Shown in pieces: positions 43,157-49,107 of a DNA stretch of 49,107 nt (the stretch's first letter is position 1; every line of letters starts with the position of its first letter). Both the position numbers and the translations under genes were made by a program. Source of the stretch: Rhodanobacteraceae bacterium (GTDB lineage Bacteria; Pseudomonadota; Gammaproteobacteria; Xanthomonadales; Rhodanobacteraceae); assembly GCA_009996615.1 (NCBI GenBank), contig JAACZU010000022.1, forward strand, positions 1 through 49,107. The letters run 5' to 3'. A model generated the notes under the pieces. That model had not been told where the DNA came from and ran no database searches. It saw only the letters and a list, made by a program, of their open reading frames with translations.

Positions 43157-43558
43157 ATGACCGCATCCCCCCTCAGCGCGCAGGAGCTCGTCGCCGCCGC
43201 GCGCGGCGCGATCGAGGAAATCCCGGCGGCCGAGCTGGCCCGCCGCGTCGCGGCCGGCGCCGCGCTGATCGACGTGCGCGAGCCGGCCGAGTTCGCCGAA
43301 GGCCACATCGCCGGCGCGACGAACATCCCGCGCGGCGTGCTCGAGTTCCAGGTCGAGGCGCATCCGGCGCTGGCGTGCACGACGGCGCCCGAGCTGGCGC
43401 TGCGCGAGCGGCCGCTGCTCATCTACTGCCGCACCGGCGGGCGCGCCGCGCTGGCGGTCGAAAGCCTCAAGCGCATGGGCTTCAGCGCGGTCGCCTCGCT
43501 CGCCGGAGGCATCCTCGCCTGGCAGGCCGAAGGGCGTGCGCTCGCCCAGGAGGGCTGA
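43157..43558 (+). CDS. rhodanese-like sulfurtransferase
   Basis: Single-domain rhodanese of 133 residues. ALIDVREPAEFAEGHIAGATNIPRG is split by the domain's first helix, and the active-site loop is Cys91 in LIYCRTGGRA. It carries persulfide sulfur from SQR to acceptors such as sulfite, glutathione or cyanide. The ATG at 43157 has AGGAAGA upstream and fits a transcript starting near 43130; an ATG at 43130 is in frame but lies at the likely transcription start. The repressor gene follows after 3 bp. Confidence 0.92.
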   Translation: MTASPLSAQELVAAARGAIEEIPAAELARRVAAGAALIDVREPAEFAEGHIAGATNIPRGVLEFQVEAHPALACTTAPELALRERPLLIYCRTGGRAALAVESLKRMGFSAVASLAGGILAWQAEGRALAQEG

Positions 43559-43561
43559 GCC

Positions 43562-43915
43562 ATGCCGCGCACGTCCTCGCGCAGTGCCGCGGCGTCGAAG
43601 CCGGCGGCCGCGCGCAACCTCGATCTCGACAGCATGCGCCGGCACGCCGACGAGGCCGCCGCGCTGCTGAAGGCACTGGCCAACGGCCAGCGCTTGCGCA
43701 TCCTGTGCATGCTGGTCGACGGCGAGCAGTCGGTCGGCCAGCTCAACGAACAGCTCGACCTCAGCCAGTCCGCGCTGTCGCAGCACCTGGCCAAGCTGCG
43801 CGAGGAAGGGCTGGTCACGACGCGCCGCGAGGCGCAGACGATCTACTACAGCCTCGCCAGCGGCCCGGCCGGCCACCTGATCGGCGCGCTGCACGAGATC
43901 TACTGCACGGCCTGA
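43562..43915 (+). CDS. ArsR-family persulfide-sensing repressor (BigR/SqrR/YgaV-like)
   Basis: Winged-helix repressor of 117 residues. The recognition region is LDLSQSALSQHLAKLREEGLV and the wing TRREAQTIYYSLA. Two cysteines, Cys49 (LRILCMLV) and Cys115 (HEIYCTA), are separated by 66 residues, the same separation as the sensing pair of SqrR and BigR, which form a tetrasulfide or disulfide link with reactive sulfur species. The CxC metal site of classical ArsR is absent. It presumably represses its own rhodanese operon and the divergent SQR-DUF2892-RND operon until sulfide appears. That regulon is inferred. Confidence 0.92.
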   Translation: MPRTSSRSAAASKPAAARNLDLDSMRRHADEAAALLKALANGQRLRILCMLVDGEQSVGQLNEQLDLSQSALSQHLAKLREEGLVTTRREAQTIYYSLASGPAGHLIGALHEIYCTA

Positions 43916-43947
43916 GCGCCTGCCGCCCGGCGCGACCAGGCCGCGAT

Positions 43948-44036
43948 GCAGGGTGGGCCGCAGCCGCGCAGCGGCGAGTCCGACGCCTGGACACGACGAT
44001 GGTGGGACTCGCGCCTTCGGCGCTGCGTCCCACCCT
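43948..44036. repeat. REP unit interrupted at its tail by the IS110-type element
   Basis: A shorter (about 90 bp) relative of the 147-bp REP units: GCAGGGTGGGCCGCAGCCGC at the start, GGTGGGACTCGCG inside, GGCGCTGCGTCCCACCCT at the end. All full units elsewhere continue ...CCCACCCTACG. Here the sequence breaks after CCCT, and TACG resumes at 45543, beyond the IS. Confidence 0.85.
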
Positions 44037-44099
44037 TCTATGAGTTCAGGCTTGTCAAGCCCCGCCGCTGGTTTCTCTGTCGCTGTTGCTCGCTAAGTT

Positions 44100-44345
44100 C
44101 ACCTGGTCGTCGATCGCGTGGCTTGCGTTGCGTCGGTGTTTCGCCGTGGGCGCCGCAGCGCTCCACCACCTTCTATCCGCTCGTTGTCCGAGCCGTTCCC
44201 CGTTTGCGCGATGCACCGGGTCACCGAACTTCAATGAAGCGCGCCCCTTCTACGAATGTCGGTCTTTCCGACCCGGGTGGGACGCGGGCGCGCTTCGGCA
44301 ACGCCAACCGCTCGATTCCTCTGCGTTACTCGTTTGCCGCACGCG
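44100..44345 (-). ncRNA. candidate bridge RNA of the IS110-type element
   Basis: An 11-bp stem (44236-44246 with 44286-44296) encloses an internal loop around a small hairpin (44258-44262 with 44268-44272). On the minus strand the 5' side of the loop reads GCGTCCCACCC (44285-44275), identical to the left target strand 44025-44035. The 3' side reads TCGTAG (44255-44250), the complement of the right target CTACGA (45542-45547). These are the expected left and right target guides. A second hairpin (44179-44193) is flanked by ATAGAAG (44176-44170), complementary to the left IS junction CTTCTAT (44035-44041), as a donor guide should be. The other donor guide and the RNA ends are not resolved. Confidence 0.72.
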
Positions 44346-44350
44346 ACTCC

Positions 44351-45475
44351 TTACGCCGCCTTCAGGCGCGCGCCCTGGGGGATTTCGCCCAACTGCACGT
44401 AGCGCCACAGCGCCACCGCCAGCTTGCGCGCCACCGCCACGATCATCACGCGCTTGCCGCGCTTGCCCGCACCCTGCGTGCGTTCGCGGAACCAGCGCGT
44501 GATCGCGCTGTCCGGCTGCAGCCGCAGCCACAGCCACGCCAGCTCCACCAGCAACGCGCGCAACTTCGGATCGCCCGCCTTGCTGATGCCCTGGTCCTGC
44601 CGCAGCGTGCCGCTGTCGTAGGGCGTGCCGGTCAGGCCCACGCACGCGCCCACCTGGCGCCGGTTGTCGAACGTGCGCCAGAACAACTGCGTCGCCAGGG
44701 CGGTGGCGCCGACCGGACCGACGCCGCGCAGATGTGCCAGATGGTTGATCGTCTGCGTCGTCGCGGCGGGCAGGTCGGCCTGCTGCGCTTGCCATTCCTT
44801 GAGTTTGGCCTCGATCAGCTCCAGCCGAGCCAGTTCGACCACCAGCGCCGCCTGCAGCTGCGCGCCCAGCGGCGTACCGGCGAAGGTCCGCAGGGCGCCA
44901 TCGCGCAAGTCGCTGCGCCACGTCCTGGACCGCTCCCAGATGCCCTGCGTGCGCAGCTTCTTGGTGATCCGGTCCTCGACGCTGCGATGTTCCGTCTTCA
45001 ACCGGTCGCGCTCGCGCTGCCACTCGCGCGCATCCTCGGCTTCGACGCTCGGCACGCGCACCATGCGCAAGGCGCGCTCGTCGCCACCCAGCCAGTACCA
45101 CAACGCCAGCGACAGCGCCTCGCCGTCCAGCCGGTCCGTCTTCGCCCGCCGCGCGCGGCGATCCACCGGCAGGCTCACCGGGTCGATCACTTCCGCTTCC
45201 ACGCCCGCCGCGCGCAGCGCGCGCACCAGCCAGAAACCTTCCTGGCCCGCCTCGTAGGCCACCACCACGCGCGCATCCATCGCCACGTTCAACTTGCGCC
45301 GCGCTTCGTCCAGCTCCGCCCGCAGCGCCGCAAACCGTTCCGTCGCCGTCGCCTGAGCCAGCACACGCCGACGCTGACGGCGCAATCCACCGGTCGTGCT
45401 CACCACCACCCACTTCGCCGCGGCGATCTCGATCGCTACCGCCATCTGGCACACTGTTGTCGGGGTCGTCGTCAT
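44351..45475 (-). CDS. IS110-family transposase (bridge-RNA-guided recombinase)
   Basis: Recombinase of 374 residues with an N-terminal RuvC-like domain and a C-terminal Transposase_20 domain. The DEDD-type acidic residues appear as Glu16 (VAIEIAAAKW), Glu75 (VVAYEAGQEGF), Asp114 and Asp117 (KTDRLDGEA). The first position is Glu where IS110 proteins normally have Asp. The C-terminal part has HLRGVGPVGATALAT, GLTGTPYDSGTLR with the likely catalytic Ser288, and GISKAGDPKLRALLVE. The family cuts at a dinucleotide core under guidance of a structured RNA. The frame is intact; activity is uncertain because of the Asp-to-Glu change. Confidence 0.95.
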   Translation of the reverse strand: MTTTPTTVCQMAVAIEIAAAKWVVVSTTGGLRRQRRRVLAQATATERFAALRAELDEARRKLNVAMDARVVVAYEAGQEGFWLVRALRAAGVEAEVIDPVSLPVDRRARRAKTDRLDGEALSLALWYWLGGDERALRMVRVPSVEAEDAREWQRERDRLKTEHRSVEDRITKKLRTQGIWERSRTWRSDLRDGALRTFAGTPLGAQLQAALVVELARLELIEAKLKEWQAQQADLPAATTQTINHLAHLRGVGPVGATALATQLFWRTFDNRRQVGACVGLTGTPYDSGTLRQDQGISKAGDPKLRALLVELAWLWLRLQPDSAITRWFRERTQGAGKRGKRVMIVAVARKLAVALWRYVQLGEIPQGARLKAA

Positions 45476-45591
45476 CTGCGTGTCTCCTCTTTCGTCGGAA
45501 GAGATGCCAGTGTCGGCGACCCCGCCCTTGGCTCATAGGGTCTACGACCCGCGATGCCCTTGATGTTGGGGCGCGAGCCATCGCCGCTTTT

Positions 45592-45630
45592 GTAGGGTGG
45601 GCCGCAGCCGCGCAGCGGCGAGTCCCACCG
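45592..45630. repeat. partial REP unit right of the IS
   Basis: GTAGGGTGGGCCGCAGCCGC followed by GCAGCGGCGAGTCCCACCG is the left arm of a REP, identical in its first 39 bases (apart from GT/GC at the start and the last four) to 43948-43986. The right arm is missing. Confidence 0.85.
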
Positions 45631-45695
45631 CCCGCTCGCAACGACGCCGGGCCGCGGCCTTCCGCGCTGCCTTCCCGCCATCCCGACGGCGCCGC

Positions 45696-45749
45696 TTGAC
45701 AGCGCCATCATTTACGCCTGTAATCGTGCCCGTCATTTACGGGTGTAAA
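45696..45749 (+). promoter_or_regulatory. promoter with two BlaI-type operators
   Basis: A consensus -35 TTGACA (45696-45701), 17-bp spacer and -10 TGTAAT (45719-45724) form a strong promoter. Two dyads, TTTACGCCTGTAAT (45711-45724, overlapping the -10) and TTTACGGGTGTAAA (45736-45749, in the leader), are spaced 25 bp centre to centre. Their TTAC-N4-GTAA form resembles BlaI/MecI operators, so the downstream repressor probably controls its own operon from here. Confidence 0.85.
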
Positions 45750-45753
45750 CGAT

Positions 45754-46125
45754 ATGCGCATCAGCGAAGCCGAAAGCGTGGTGATGGACGTGCTGTGGCG
45801 GGCGCAGGCGCCGCTGGGCGCCGACGACATCGTCGCCGCGGTCGCCGCCGCCCAGGACTGGCAGGAGGCGACGGTCAAGACGCTGCTGAACCGCCTGCTG
45901 AAGAAGAAGGCGATCGCCGCCACGCGCGACGGCCGGCGCTACCTGTACCGCGCGATCACGCGGCGCGGCGATTACGTGCACGCCGAGAGCACGAGCCTGC
46001 TCGATCGCCTGTTCGGCGGCCGCGTCGCGCCGCTCGTCGCGCATTTCTCCGAACGCCACAAGCTGTCGAAGAAGGACATCGCCGACCTGCGCAAGCTGAT
46101 CGAGGAGCTCGACCATGAGCGCTGA
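45754..46125 (+). CDS. BlaI/MecI/CopY-family repressor
   Basis: Winged-helix repressor of 123 residues: MRISEAESVVMDVLWRAQAPLG, the recognition helix region EATVKTLLNRLLKKKAI, a wing (DGRRYLYRAI) and a C-terminal dimerisation helix (KLSKKDIADLRKLIEELD). In the BlaI paradigm the repressor is cleaved by the partner membrane protease to induce the operon. The gene overlaps the protease gene by 11 bp. No beta-lactamase gene is in the cluster, so the regulated targets may be elsewhere or be the sensor itself. Confidence 0.93.
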   Translation: MRISEAESVVMDVLWRAQAPLGADDIVAAVAAAQDWQEATVKTLLNRLLKKKAIAATRDGRRYLYRAITRRGDYVHAESTSLLDRLFGGRVAPLVAHFSERHKLSKKDIADLRKLIEELDHER

Positions 46126-47731
46126 CCTGTATGCCGGGCTGGTGAACCTGACCGTGGCCGGCTCGCTGGCGCTGCTCGGCGTGCTGGCCGCGCGCGGCTG
46201 GCTGCGGCGCCGCTTCGGCGCGCAGCTCGCCTACGCGGCGTGGCTGATCGTGCCGCTGACCGTGCTGGCGGTGCTGCTGCCGGCGCCGCTGCAGCCGCTG
46301 ACGACGGTCCTGCAGGTCGCGCCGGTCGCTGCCGCGCCAGCGCCGGGCGCGATCGCGCTTGAGGCGCCGATCGACTGGCGCACGTGGCTGCTGCTGGCGT
46401 GGGGCCTCGGTGCGGTCGCGCTGGCGGCGTACTTTGCCTGGCAGCAGCGCCGCTACCGGCGCAGCCTCGGCCGCCTGTGCGTCCGCGGCCCGCGCATCGT
46501 GGCGGCCGAACACGCACATGGCGGCCCGGCGCTGCTCGGCGCATGGCGGCCGCGCCTGGTGCTGCCGGCCGACTTCGGCACGCGCTACACGCCATCCGAG
46601 CGCGCGCTGATCCTCGCGCACGAACGCGTGCACCTCGCGCGCGGCGACACGCGCATCAACGCGGCCGTCGCCGTGCTGCGCTGCCTGAACTGGTTCAACC
46701 CGCTGATCCACCTCGCCGCCACGCGCTTGCGTTTCGACCAGGAACTGGCCTGCGACGCGGCGGTGATCGCGCGCTTTCCGCATGCGCGCCGGCGCTACGC
46801 CGACGCGATGCTGAAGACGCAACTGGCCGGCGCTGGCGCGCTGCCGGCCGGTTGCCACTGGTCCTCCACCCACCCGTTGAAGGAGCGAATCGCCATGCTG
46901 AAACAGCCATTGCCGACGCGTGCGCGCCGGCTTGCAGGAACCGCACTCGTCGCGTTGCTCGGACTGGGTGGTGCGTATGCCGCGTGGGCGGCGCAGACGC
47001 CGCGGCCAGCCACCGCCGCGGCCACGCCTCAGGTCGATGCGCAGCTGACGATCGCCGTCGACGGCGGCGCGGCAAAAGCCGTGCGCCTGGTGCATCCGCT
47101 CGGTGCGCCGTTCGGAGTCAAGAGCGACGATGCCGCCCCCGCGTGGGATGCGGAATTCGTCGCGCAGGCGGTCGACGGCGGCAACATCGAACTGGCCACG
47201 CGGCTGCATCGGGACGGACGCCTGATCGGCGAACCAGTGATCGTAGCCAAGCCCGGCCAGCCGGCCTCGATCGAAGTGGGTGAGCCGGGCAAGCCGCGCT
47301 TCCGCGTGCAGGCGACGCTTGCGCTGCGTGACGGCGATGCCGATGCGAAGCCAGCGGTAGCGATGTCCGCGGCCGACCGCGAAGCGGGCTACGCACGGCT
47401 GAGCCCGCCGCGCTATCCGCCCGCCGCGATCGGGCAGGGCGTCGAAGGCCTCGTCATCGTGCAGGCCGACATCGACGCCAGCGGCGGCGTGACCGCGGCG
47501 CGCGTCGAACGCATCGAGCCGCCAACCGCCACTGCGCTCGGCGAGGCGGCGCTCGATGCGGTGCGGCAGTGGACCTTCACGCCGGCCCGGCGCGACGGCC
47601 ACGCCGTCGCCGGCCAGGCGCTGGTGCCGCTGCGCTTCTCGCTCGACTCGACGAAGCCGCCGTCCGCCGCACCGGCACTGCCGCCCGGCGCGCTGGACCT
47701 GCTCGAGGTGCGCGGCACGTCGTCGCACTGA
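46115..47731 (+). CDS. M56 (BlaR1/MecR1) membrane peptidase fused to a TonB C-terminal domain
   Basis: Protein of 538 residues. The N-terminal BlaR1-like part has three to four membrane helices and the zinc protease motif HExxH (His169, Glu170, His173 in [12 protein letters not shown]), with the third ligand in [12 protein letters not shown] further helix (about 270-290) leads into the periplasmic region. In place of a penicillin-sensor domain the C-terminus (about 430-515, [20 protein letters not shown] to [15 protein letters not shown]) is a TonB domain. Such M56-TonB proteins occur in Xanthomonadales. The signal is unknown; the TonB part may bind peptidoglycan or an outer-membrane receptor. 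Confidence 0.92.
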   Translation: MSADLYAGLVNLTVAGSLALLGVLAARGWLRRRFGAQLAYAAWLIVPLTVLAVLLPAPLQPLTTVLQVAPVAAAPAPGAIALEAPIDWRTWLLLAWGLGAVALAAYFAWQQRRYRRSLGRLCVRGPRIVAAEHAHGGPALLGAWRPRLVLPADFGTRYTPSERALILAHERVHLARGDTRINAAVAVLRCLNWFNPLIHLAATRLRFDQELACDAAVIARFPHARRRYADAMLKTQLAGAGALPAGCHWSSTHPLKERIAMLKQPLPTRARRLAGTALVALLGLGGAYAAWAAQTPRPATAAATPQVDAQLTIAVDGGAAKAVRLVHPLGAPFGVKSDDAAPAWDAEFVAQAVDGGNIELATRLHRDGRLIGEPVIVAKPGQPASIEVGEPGKPRFRVQATLALRDGDADAKPAVAMSAADREAGYARLSPPRYPPAAIGQGVEGLVIVQADIDASGGVTAARVERIEPPTATALGEAALDAVRQWTFTPARRDGHAVAGQALVPLRFSLDSTKPPSAAPALPPGALDLLEVRGTSSH

Positions 47732-47877
47732 CCTGCGGGCGCCACGCGCTTCCGCCTGAAGCGGCGGCGCGTGGCGCGCGTCGGGATTGGCTCCGCAGCA
47801 ATGGATCTGTGCGCGCGGGCGATGGGGCCTTTAGAATGCGCACCCCGCATTCCCGCCCACTCCGAAGGAGCCGGTTC

Positions 47878-48891
47878 ATGGCAGTCAAAGTCGCGATCAA
47901 CGGTTATGGCCGCATCGGCCGCAACATCCTGCGTGCGCTGTACGAGTCCAAGCGCAACCACGAGATCCAGATCGTCGCGATCAACGATCTGGGCAACGCC
48001 GAGACGAATGCGCACCTGACGCAGTACGACACCGCGCACGGCAAGTTCCCGGGCGAAGTGTCGGTCGATGGCGGCGACCTGATCGTCAACGGCGACCGCA
48101 TCAAGGTCTGCGCCGAGCGCGATCCGGCCAAGCTGCCGTGGGGCGAGCTCGGCGTCGACATCGTGCTCGAGTGCACCGGCCTGTTCACCTCGAAGGCGAA
48201 GGCCTCGGCGCACATCGCCGCCGGAGCGAAGAAGGTCATCATCTCGGCCCCGGGCGGCAGCGACGTCGACGGCACCTTCGTCTACGGCGTCAACCACGAG
48301 CAGATCACGGCCGAGCACACGGTCATCTCGAACGCCTCGTGCACGACCAACTGCCTCGCGCCGCTGGCCAAGGTGCTGCACGAGAAGATCGGCCTCGTGC
48401 ACGGCCTGATGACGACGATCCACGCCTACACGAATGACCAGGTGCTGACCGACGTCTACCACTCCGACCTGCGCCGAGCGCGTTCGGCGACGATGAGCCA
48501 GATCCCGACCAAGACCGGCGCCGCTGCCGCGGTCGGCCTGGTGCTGCCGGAGCTGAACGGCAAACTGACCGGCTTCTCGATGCGCGTGCCGACGATCAAC
48601 GTGTCGGTGGTCGACCTGTCCTTCGTCGCCGCGCGCCCGACCACCAAGGAAGAGATCGACGCCGCGATCAACGAGGCCGCGAACGGCTCGCTCAAGGGCA
48701 TCCTCGGCGTCAACAACAAGCCGCTGGTCTCGGTCGATTTCAACCACAACCCGCACAGCTCGGTCTACGACAGCACGCTGACCCAGGTCATGGGCGGCAC
48801 GCTGGTCAAGGTGCTGTCGTGGTACGACAACGAGTGGGGCTTCTCCAACCGCATGCTCGACATGACGCTGGTGCTCGCCAACGCCAAGTGA
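47878..48891 (+). CDS. gapA: glyceraldehyde-3-phosphate dehydrogenase
   Basis: Glycolytic NAD-dependent enzyme of 337 residues. The nucleotide-binding motif is [10 protein letters not shown], the adenosine-ribose contact lies in AINDLGN (Asp37, favouring NAD), and the catalytic Cys155 is in [12 protein letters not shown], with the partner His in the following [10 protein letters not shown]. The C-terminal [13 protein letters not shown] is intact. GAAGGAG precedes the ATG at 47878, and TAGAAT (47832-47837) could be the -10 box. It is followed by a structured 3' region. Confidence 0.97.
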   Translation: MAVKVAINGYGRIGRNILRALYESKRNHEIQIVAINDLGNAETNAHLTQYDTAHGKFPGEVSVDGGDLIVNGDRIKVCAERDPAKLPWGELGVDIVLECTGLFTSKAKASAHIAAGAKKVIISAPGGSDVDGTFVYGVNHEQITAEHTVISNASCTTNCLAPLAKVLHEKIGLVHGLMTTIHAYTNDQVLTDVYHSDLRRARSATMSQIPTKTGAAAAVGLVLPELNGKLTGFSMRVPTINVSVVDLSFVAARPTTKEEIDAAINEAANGSLKGILGVNNKPLVSVDFNHNPHSSVYDSTLTQVMGGTLVKVLSWYDNEWGFSNRMLDMTLVLANAK

Positions 48892-48906
48892 GTTCAGGAT
48901 GAACTC

Positions 48907-48980
48907 ATCCCGTGCAGGCCATGGATGGCCGGTGACACGGGATCCAGCTTTTACACGAAGGCCGGCGCATGCCGGCCTTT
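48907..48980 (+). terminator. tandem hairpins ending the gapA transcript
   Basis: The first stem, ATCCCGTG (48907-48914) with CACGGGAT (48936-48943), encloses an inner GGCC/GGCC hairpin. The second is a perfect 9-bp stem, AAGGCCGGC (48958-48966) with GCCGGCCTT (48971-48979), followed by a short T run. The second is the likely terminator; the first may protect the 3' end. Confidence 0.75.
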
Positions 48981-49021
48981 GTGCGTTCGGCGCCCCGCAA
49001 GCAACACCATCCCCTCATAAA

Positions 49022-49043
49022 TCCTCCCCTTCAAGGGGAGGGT
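49022..49043. repeat. CCTCCCCTTCAAGGGGAGG repeat
   Basis: Perfect hairpin copy of the family seen at 37028-37075. The remaining sequence to 49107 is too short to assign, although AGCGA-TCGCT arms around 49075-49092 form a small hairpin. Confidence 0.8.
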
Positions 49044-49107
49044 TGAACCTGCCCCTCCTGATCGGAGGCCAAGAAGCGATACTTGAGTCGCTACTTGGAG
49101 TTCAACA

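Larger units (their letters stand above)
44037..45543 (-). mobile_element. IS110-family (IS1111-like) insertion sequence
   Basis: The element is about 1.5 kb. The short inverted repeats CTATGAG (44038-44044) and CTCATAG (45532-45538) lie just inside the ends. A CT dinucleotide flanks both ends (44035-44036 and 45542-45543). Removing the element with one CT restores GCGTCCCACC-CT-ACGA, the conserved REP tail. The long non-coding end is downstream of the transposase gene, as in the IS1111 group. No target-site duplication beyond the CT is seen, as expected for IS110 elements. Confidence 0.85.

Noticed and set aside
43120..43160. The ATG at 43130 as the rhodanese start
   Set aside because: It falls only a few bases after the likely -10 box and has no ribosome binding site. 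The ATG at 43157 has AGGAAGA upstream.

Overview
The window is GC-rich chromosomal DNA. It most resembles a Lysobacterales (Xanthomonadales) gammaproteobacterium, probably Rhodanobacteraceae-like. This rests on the gene families present (RlmM, a proteobacterial-type glnS, an OsmC/RND/SQR set), the Xanthomonas-type attC sites and the GTGGGACGC-type REP elements. The genus is an inference, because no rRNA lies in the window. No tRNA or CRISPR array was seen.

Layout. (1) 1-863 is an integron gene-cassette fragment: two small membrane-protein cassettes separated by a textbook attC, with no integrase in view. (2) 1.4-4.2 kb is a minus-strand operon: RNase T2, a HisKA_3-type sensor kinase, and a NarL/LuxR-type response regulator. 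(3) 4.3-21.4 kb is mostly housekeeping and secretory genes: SET-domain methyltransferase, a GH17-GT2 glucan synthase, a TVP38-like membrane protein, an ExeM-like extracellular nuclease, RlmM, a GH44 glycanase, a deaminase, GlnRS and an EamA transporter. (4) 21.5-24.2 kb holds a REP-associated tyrosine transposase (RAYT) flanked by five full 146-147 bp REP units plus a half unit. (5) 24.3-29.6 kb carries an EF-G paralogue, an alpha/beta hydrolase, a VOC protein and a proline-rich membrane protein whose C-terminal domain is partly duplicated. (6) 29.98-31.35 kb is a second, AT-richer integron cassette cluster, encoding a class III nucleotidyl-cyclase-like protein and a membrane-anchored Adhesin_E-like protein. 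(7) 31.6-36.5 kb has a HAD-UbiA fusion, a beta-barrel outer-membrane protein, an S1/P1 nuclease and a beta-CASP RNase. (8) 36.5-43.9 kb has OsmC followed by a sulfide module: SQR, DUF2892, RND adaptor and RND pump on one strand, with rhodanese and a BigR/SqrR-type repressor diverging from them. (9) 44.0-45.5 kb is an IS110/IS1111-type element inserted in a REP. (10) 45.7-48.9 kb has a BlaI/BlaR1-type pair with a readable promoter and operators, then gapA.

How the parts interact. The window carries several nucleases predicted to be exported (RNase T2, ExeM-like, S1/P1) and a GH44 glycanase, suggesting a scavenging lifestyle. Two of these secreted enzymes end in the same short motif, IFA(D/N)G(Y/F)(E/D), which may be a sorting tag. 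Mobile elements interact visibly: the IS110 element sits at a CT dinucleotide inside the tail of a REP of the RAYT family. The non-coding end of the IS contains a loop whose two guide-like segments match the two sides of that insertion site. This is the strongest finding here. Intergenic repeats and attC sites also supply the stop codons or C-terminal tails of several genes.
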